A stretch of DNA of 9,498 nucleotides from Modestobacter sp. (GTDB taxonomy: Bacteria; Actinomycetota; Actinomycetes; Mycobacteriales; Geodermatophilaceae). Below the pieces are notes generated by a model that saw only the letters and a program-made list of their open reading frames with translations, was not told where the DNA came from and made no database searches. Positions 6,143 to 9,498 of the stretch are shown one piece after another. A program made the position numbers and the translations under genes. How positions within the stretch are numbered: position 1 is the first letter of the stretch; each line of letters opens with the position of its first letter. The stretch is from assembly GCA_025963425.1 (NCBI GenBank), contig JAOPUQ010000371.1:1-9498 (forward strand). The letters are read 5' to 3'.

Positions 6143-7264
6143 TCAGCTCCTCGTGAAGCGGGCGACGGCGACCGGGTCGAGCTCGACGCCCAGGCCCGGG
6201 CCGGTGGGCAGGTGCAGGGAGCCGCCGGCGTAGCGCAGCGGCTCGGTGAGCAGTTCCTCGCGCATGAGCAGCGGGCCGAACAGCTCGCTGCCGTAGGTGA
6301 CCCCGGGCATGGCGCAGCCCAGGTGGAGCGAGGCGGCGGTCCCGATGGGGCCCTCGATCGCCGTCCCGCCGTAGCAGGGGATCCCGGCGGCCGCGGCGAC
6401 GTCGGCGATCTGCCGGGTGTAGCGCAGCCCACCGGACTTCGTCGTCTTCAGCGAGAAGACGTCGGCCGCCCGCAGCCTGACCAACCGGAGAGCATCGGAC
6501 GGCGTCCGCAGGCTCTCGTCGGCCATGACCGGGATCGGCAGCGCGGCGTTGATCTCGGCGAGCCACTCGACCTCGGCGCCGGGCACCGGCTGCTCGATGA
6601 GGTCGATACCGGCCTCGGCCAGCCGCGGCAGCCACCGCAGGGAGGTGATCAGGTCCCAGCGCGCGTTGATGTCCACCCGGACGCTGGCGTCGCAGGACAG
6701 CTTCTGCGCCACCTCGATGATCCGGGCGACGTCGTCGGCCGGGTCCTGGGCACCCATCTTGAGCTTGAAGCTCGAGTGGAGTCCGGCGGACAGCTTCCCC
6801 TGGGCCTCCTCGACCACCTCGGCGGCCGACTCGGTGCCCAACGCCCAGGTCACCGGGATCGAGGTGCGGGCCAGGCCGCCGAGCAGCGTGTGCACGGGGA
6901 CGCCGAGGCTGCGGGCCCAGGCGTCGTGCAACGCGACCTCCACCGCGGCCTTCGCGTAGAGGTTGGCCGCGACGACGTCGTTCATCGCCTGCTGGATGCC
7001 GGCGATGTCGTCGACCCGCCGGCCGACCAGCAGCGGGGCCAGGTAGCGCTCGATGACGACCTGCATCGTCTCGACCGACTCACCGCCCCACCAGGGGCCG
7101 CCGGGGACCACGCCCTCACCCACCCCGGAGACGCCGCCCCGGGTGGTGAGCGTGACCAGCAGCAGGGGCTGGGCCTCCATACCGGTGCGCGCGAACCGGT
7201 GCGGTCGCCGTAGCGGGACGTCCAGGATGGCGGTCTGGACTCGTTCGATGTGCAGGTCGTTCAC
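6143..7264 (-). CDS. catB: Muconate cycloisomerase
   Basis: This 373-residue enolase-superfamily enzyme cycloisomerises cis,cis-muconate to muconolactone. The capping domain is about 1-130 and the barrel follows. Catalytic residues fall at the same numbers as in Pseudomonas putida CatB: K167-x-K169 in SFKLKMG, metal ligands Asp198 (VDIN), Glu224 (IEQP) and Asp249 (ADES), and Lys273 (SLKTTKSGG). The GSELFGPLL block (325-333) is also typical. The 50-63 loop reads EGVVPGGPWWGGES. Relative to P. putida, Ile54 is Pro and Tyr59 is Trp, which fits the Gram-positive type of muconate cycloisomerase rather than the proteobacterial one (from memory). GTG 7264 has GGAGG eight bases upstream. The gene follows the EthD gene by 29 bp and is 2 bp from catC. 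Chloromuconate cycloisomerase is a possible alternative, but the gcoAB/pcaD context favours catechol-derived muconate. Confidence 0.94.
   Translation of the reverse strand: MNDLHIERVQTAILDVPLRRPHRFARTGMEAQPLLLVTLTTRGGVSGVGEGVVPGGPWWGGESVETMQVVIERYLAPLLVGRRVDDIAGIQQAMNDVVAANLYAKAAVEVALHDAWARSLGVPVHTLLGGLARTSIPVTWALGTESAAEVVEEAQGKLSAGLHSSFKLKMGAQDPADDVARIIEVAQKLSCDASVRVDINARWDLITSLRWLPRLAEAGIDLIEQPVPGAEVEWLAEINAALPIPVMADESLRTPSDALRLVRLRAADVFSLKTTKSGGLRYTRQIADVAAAAGIPCYGGTAIEGPIGTAASLHLGCAMPGVTYGSELFGPLLMREELLTEPLRYAGGSLHLPTGPGLGVELDPVAVARFTRS
6147..6152 (-). promoter_or_regulatory. Ribosome-binding site of catC
   Basis: GAGGAG on the minus strand lies inside the last codons of catB, 6 nt before the catC ATG at 6140. 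It fixes the catC start and excludes the longer in-frame reading that runs back into catB. Confidence 0.8.
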
Positions 7265-7272
7265 GGGGAGGG

Positions 7273-7277
7273 CCTCC
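7273..7277 (-). promoter_or_regulatory. Ribosome-binding site of catB
   Basis: GGAGG on the minus strand, 8 nt before the GTG at 7264, supports this non-ATG start. It sits in the 29-bp spacer after the EthD gene, so catB should initiate independently rather than by stop/start overlap. Confidence 0.7.
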
Positions 7278-7293
7278 GTCCAGGAGATCGTCG

Positions 7294-7599
7294 TCAGGAC
7301 GTGCGGGCCGGGAAGTGCAGGATCTCGAGGCCGCCCGTCGCGAAGTTCGGGATGTCGGCCTGTGCCGCCGCGCCCTCCGGCGAGGCCAGCGCCGCGGCCA
7401 TGTCCTCGGCCGAGTCGAAGTCGGCCTCGAAGACGGCGGTGAAGGTGGGATCGCCCTCGGCGGCGGCCACGTCGAGGCTGTAGCGGGCTGCCCGTACGCC
7501 GGGGAGCTTCCGCGCGAGGGGCAGGTGGACCTGCTCGTAGTACTGGTTGAACGCCGCGCGGTCGGCCGGCGGGCGGTACAGGACCATCAGGGTGTGCAC
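7294..7599 (-). CDS. EthD-domain protein
   Basis: This 101-residue protein has a dimeric ferredoxin-like alpha+beta barrel of the EthD type. The motifs are LMVLYRPPADRAAFNQYY, HLPLARKLPGVRAARYSLD with His25, FTAVFEADFDSAEDMAAALASPEG, and FATGGLEILHF. EthD itself is required, by an unknown mechanism, beside the P450 of the ethyl tert-butyl ether operon in Rhodococcus; that P450 link is echoed here by gcoAB immediately upstream. Proteins of similar fold also act as lactone isomerases or monooxygenases, and its position just before catB would suit either. It starts at GTG 7599 with GAGGAG nine bases upstream; ATG 7587 is a less well-spaced alternative. The spacing is 25 bp from gcoB and 29 bp to catB. 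Family fairly sure, function unknown. Confidence 0.85.
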   Translation of the reverse strand: MHTLMVLYRPPADRAAFNQYYEQVHLPLARKLPGVRAARYSLDVAAAEGDPTFTAVFEADFDSAEDMAAALASPEGAAAQADIPNFATGGLEILHFPARTS

Positions 7600-7608
7600 G
7601 GTGGGGGA

Positions 7609-7614
7609 CTCCTC
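7609..7614 (-). promoter_or_regulatory. Ribosome-binding site of the EthD gene
   Basis: GAGGAG on the minus strand lies 9 nt before GTG 7599 and 21 nt before the in-frame ATG at 7587. This spacing decides for the GTG start. Confidence 0.65.
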
Positions 7615-7624
7615 GATCGGTGGG

Positions 7625-8674
7625 TCAGCTGGCGGGGGCGAGCGGGAGGCTGGCGGCTGCGAGGTCGGCGGCGTCGGTGAACTCCTCCTTGAAGACCAGG
7701 CGGGGGGCCATCCGGCGGCGCTTGAGGACCTTGCCGGCGGCCTCGACCATCGCCGGGGGACCGCACAGGTAGGCCGACATCCCGCGGCAGCTGGCGAAGT
7801 CCTCGAGGACGACGTCGGTGACCATCCCGCAGGGCCCGTCCCACTGCTGTTCGGACAGGCACGGCCGGTAGTGGAACTGCGGGTACTGGGTCTCCAGCGC
7901 GCGGAACAGGTCGCCGTCGTACAGGTCGGCCTCGGTACGGCCTCCGTGGTACAGGTACAGCTCCGGCGCCAGGCCCTCGGCCAGGGCGTTGAGCACGATG
8001 GACTTCATCGGGGCCAGGCCGGTGCCCCCGGCGATGAGGATGGCCGGCTCCTCCTGCGGCTGGCACAGGCCGAAGACGCCCAGCGGCCCTCGGACGTCGA
8101 CGGTGTCACCGACCGTCAGGGAGGCGAACACCCAGCCGTCGCTCGCGATGCCACCGGGGGTCCGCCGGACGTGGAACTCCAGACGATGGGTCTCCGACGG
8201 TGGGTTGGCCAGCGAGTACTGCCGCCACACCTCGGTTCCGGGCACCTGCAGCTCGGCGTACTGACCGGCATTGAACGGCATGGCCTCGGTCAGCTCGACG
8301 ACCACCCGACGGGTCTCCCGGGCGATGTCGGTCAGCTCGACCACGGTCCCGGTGAGGTCGCGCAGCGGATGGCGCACGACGCCGTCGTCGCCGACCTCGG
8401 CCAGTGGCTCTACCAGCAGGTCCGAGCGCGGGGTGGCCTGGCAGGCAAGGGCGATCCCCTGCTCCCGCTCCTCCGGGGTGAGGGTGAACGCCGGAGCGTT
8501 CCCGTGGTCGACCTCCCCGTCGAGCACCCTGACCTTGCAGCTGCCACAGGTGCCCTGCGTGCAGCCGTGCGGCAGCCAGACGTTGTCGCGGAGGTAGGCG
8601 TCCAGGACGGACTGGTCGCTGCGGCAGCTGGTCACCTTTCCCAGCGTCTGCAGACGGACGGTGTGCCCCGTCAT
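7625..8674 (-). CDS. gcoB: Guaiacol O-demethylase reductase component (GcoB-like)
   Basis: This 349-residue reductase passes electrons from NAD(P)H through FAD and a [2Fe-2S] centre to the P450 encoded just upstream. Domain order is plant-type ferredoxin, FAD domain, NAD domain. The cluster ligands are Cys38, Cys43, Cys46 (CTQGTCGSC) and Cys78 (ALACQA). FAD binding is marked by RQYSLAN (151-157) and GGIASDGW. Pyridine nucleotide binding is marked by GGTGLAP (216-222) and CGPPAMVEA (304-312). The end of the protein, LKRRRMAPR then FKEEFT, matches Amycolatopsis GcoB (334 residues, from memory), and a 15-residue Ala/Pro-rich tail is extra. ATG 8674 lies 6 bp after the gcoA stop, with GGAGGT overlapping the end of gcoA. 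The domain order is shared with benzoate dioxygenase and phenol hydroxylase reductases, so the adjoining gcoA is what makes GcoB the best call. Confidence 0.9.
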   Translation of the reverse strand: MTGHTVRLQTLGKVTSCRSDQSVLDAYLRDNVWLPHGCTQGTCGSCKVRVLDGEVDHGNAPAFTLTPEEREQGIALACQATPRSDLLVEPLAEVGDDGVVRHPLRDLTGTVVELTDIARETRRVVVELTEAMPFNAGQYAELQVPGTEVWRQYSLANPPSETHRLEFHVRRTPGGIASDGWVFASLTVGDTVDVRGPLGVFGLCQPQEEPAILIAGGTGLAPMKSIVLNALAEGLAPELYLYHGGRTEADLYDGDLFRALETQYPQFHYRPCLSEQQWDGPCGMVTDVVLEDFASCRGMSAYLCGPPAMVEAAGKVLKRRRMAPRLVFKEEFTDAADLAAASLPLAPAS

Positions 8675-8680
8675 GTCAGC

Positions 8681-9498
8681 TCAGACCTCCCAGTTCGCGT
8701 GCAGCTCGACCGGCCCGCGGAAGCCCCAGCCCCAGAAGTCGATCTCCTTGGTCTCGTCCCGCTCGAGGTTGGGGATGGTCTCGAAGAGCTCCTCGAGCCC
8801 GATCCGGCACACCTCGCTGGCGAAGTACGTGCCCGCGCAGCCGTGCTTGCCGGCGCCGAAGGCCATGTGCGGGACGGGCGGGCGGTCCAGGTCGTAGTCC
8901 GACGGTGCGTTGTAGTCGTTCGCGTCGTGGTTGGCCGAGCCGTAGGACAGCATCACGACCGAGCCGGCCGGCAGGAACGTGCCGGCAACGGTGGCGTCGA
9001 CCTTGTTGATCCGGGCGACCGCGGACCAGATCGGCGAGGTCCAGCGCAGGCTCTCGGTGATCGACCGGCGGATCAGCTTGGGGTCGTCGACCACGCGCTC
9101 GAACTGGTCGGGGCGGGTCCACAGGCCGGCGATGGTGGAGGCCATCGCGTGACCGGGCTCCTGCATGGCGCCGAGCAGGAAGACGAACACGGTCGGGTAG
9201 ATCTTCTCCCGGTCCCGCGTCTGGCCCTCGGGCATGCCGTCGTGGAGCCAGTGGGACAGGGCGCTGTCGTCGGGTTCGACGGTCCACCTGTCCAGCAGGG
9301 GGTCGAGCACGGCCCGGATCTCGGCGCGCGCCTCGTCACCGGGGATGAAGCCGTCCGGGTTGGCGAACTCCCCGTTCTCGTCCACCGCCGCGTTGGTGAA
9401 CGAGACGTTCAGCTTGTGGAACCACTCCCGCAGCTTGTCCGAGCTGACCGACTGCAGCCCCATGAGGTCACCCAGGGCGCGGACGCTCACCGGCTCGC
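8681..9498 (-). CDS. gcoA: Guaiacol O-demethylase, cytochrome P450 (CYP255A type), 5' end off window
   Basis: This P450 O-demethylates guaiacol to catechol plus formaldehyde. The frame runs off the right edge; the visible 271 residues align without gaps, from memory, to residues 137-407 of Amycolatopsis GcoA. Numbering below is GcoA. Near-identical blocks include SDKLREWF, FTNAAVDENGEFANP, HWLHDGMP, LLGAMQEPGH, LRWTSPIWSA, MLSYGSANHD and FWGWGFRGP. The heme signature FGAGKHGCAG holds ligand Cys356, and the ExxR pair is Glu284/Arg287. Pocket residues Phe169, Val241, Gly245, Ile292, Ala295 and Phe395 are kept, but Thr296 is Val. The I helix reads GAMQEPG, without the usual acid-Thr pair, as in GcoA. 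About 136 N-terminal residues, including Phe75, and the promoter lie outside. A GTG at 9490 is internal, not the start: the codons before it (Glu-Pro) continue the alignment. First visible gene of the operon, 6 bp before gcoB. Confidence 0.95.
   Translation of the reverse strand, partial: EPVSVRALGDLMGLQSVSSDKLREWFHKLNVSFTNAAVDENGEFANPDGFIPGDEARAEIRAVLDPLLDRWTVEPDDSALSHWLHDGMPEGQTRDREKIYPTVFVFLLGAMQEPGHAMASTIAGLWTRPDQFERVVDDPKLIRRSITESLRWTSPIWSAVARINKVDATVAGTFLPAGSVVMLSYGSANHDANDYNAPSDYDLDRPPVPHMAFGAGKHGCAGTYFASEVCRIGLEELFETIPNLERDETKEIDFWGWGFRGPVELHANWEV

Noticed and set aside
5356..6432. NTF2-like protein extended upstream to 358 residues
   Set aside because: The extension reads through catC and catB in another frame and is Arg/Ala/Pro-rich nonsense; the GTG at 5856 starts cleanly at the domain.
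6212..7213. 333-codon open frame on the + strand opposite catB
   Set aside because: The translation is low-complexity, rich in Gly, Arg, Asp and Gln with no motif, while the minus strand encodes a full muconate cycloisomerase with every catalytic residue.
7625..8674. Benzoate dioxygenase reductase (benC) or phenol hydroxylase reductase
   Set aside because: The domain order is the same, but no dioxygenase or hydroxylase subunits are present and the gene is 6 bp from a GcoA-type P450; the C-terminal motifs also match GcoB.
1..9498. CRISPR arrays, tRNA or rRNA genes, insertion sequences, phage or toxin-antitoxin genes
   Set aside because: No regularly spaced repeats, cloverleaf-like segments, transposase motifs or terminal inverted repeats were seen; nearly all sequence is explained by the listed genes.

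Overview
This window is from a very GC-rich bacterium whose genes use GTG and TTG starts freely. Together with the actinobacterial-type catabolic enzymes and a PAS-GAF-SpoIIE phosphatase, this points to an actinobacterium. A relative of Geodermatophilaceae or Pseudonocardiales is possible, but that placement is inference.

Left end (1-673, + strand): the tail of an unidentified reading frame runs directly into the remains of a kptA gene (RNA 2'-phosphotransferase). The remains are readable in three successive frames and have lost both the N-terminus and an internal block. A 152-bp gap then leads to a complete gene for a PAS-GAF-SpoIIE/PP2C-type serine phosphatase (674-2377, +). It converges on the next operon, and a 26-bp near-perfect palindrome fills almost all of the space between the two stop codons. 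This palindrome is a good candidate for a shared bidirectional terminator.

Main part (2405-9498, - strand, transcribed right to left): ten tightly packed genes form one catabolic operon. In order of transcription they are gcoA (P450, cut by the window edge), gcoB (its three-domain reductase), an EthD-domain gene, catB, catC, an NTF2/SnoaL-like gene, pcaD, a short-chain dehydrogenase gene (SDR), pcaI and pcaJ. Four junctions are stop/start overlaps (GTGA, ATGA, TTGA, GTGA); the only sizeable gap is 65 bp before the SDR gene.

Pathway reading: GcoAB O-demethylates guaiacol, a lignin-derived methoxyphenol, to catechol and formaldehyde. A catechol 1,2-dioxygenase (not in the window) would give cis,cis-muconate. 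CatB forms muconolactone, CatC the 3-oxoadipate enol-lactone, PcaD 3-oxoadipate, and PcaIJ 3-oxoadipyl-CoA. A thiolase (PcaF, also not in the window) would finish the route. The EthD, NTF2-like and SDR proteins have no assigned step and are the least understood part of the operon. The P450 keeps the GcoA heme ligand and most known active-site positions, but has Val where Amycolatopsis GcoA has Thr296.
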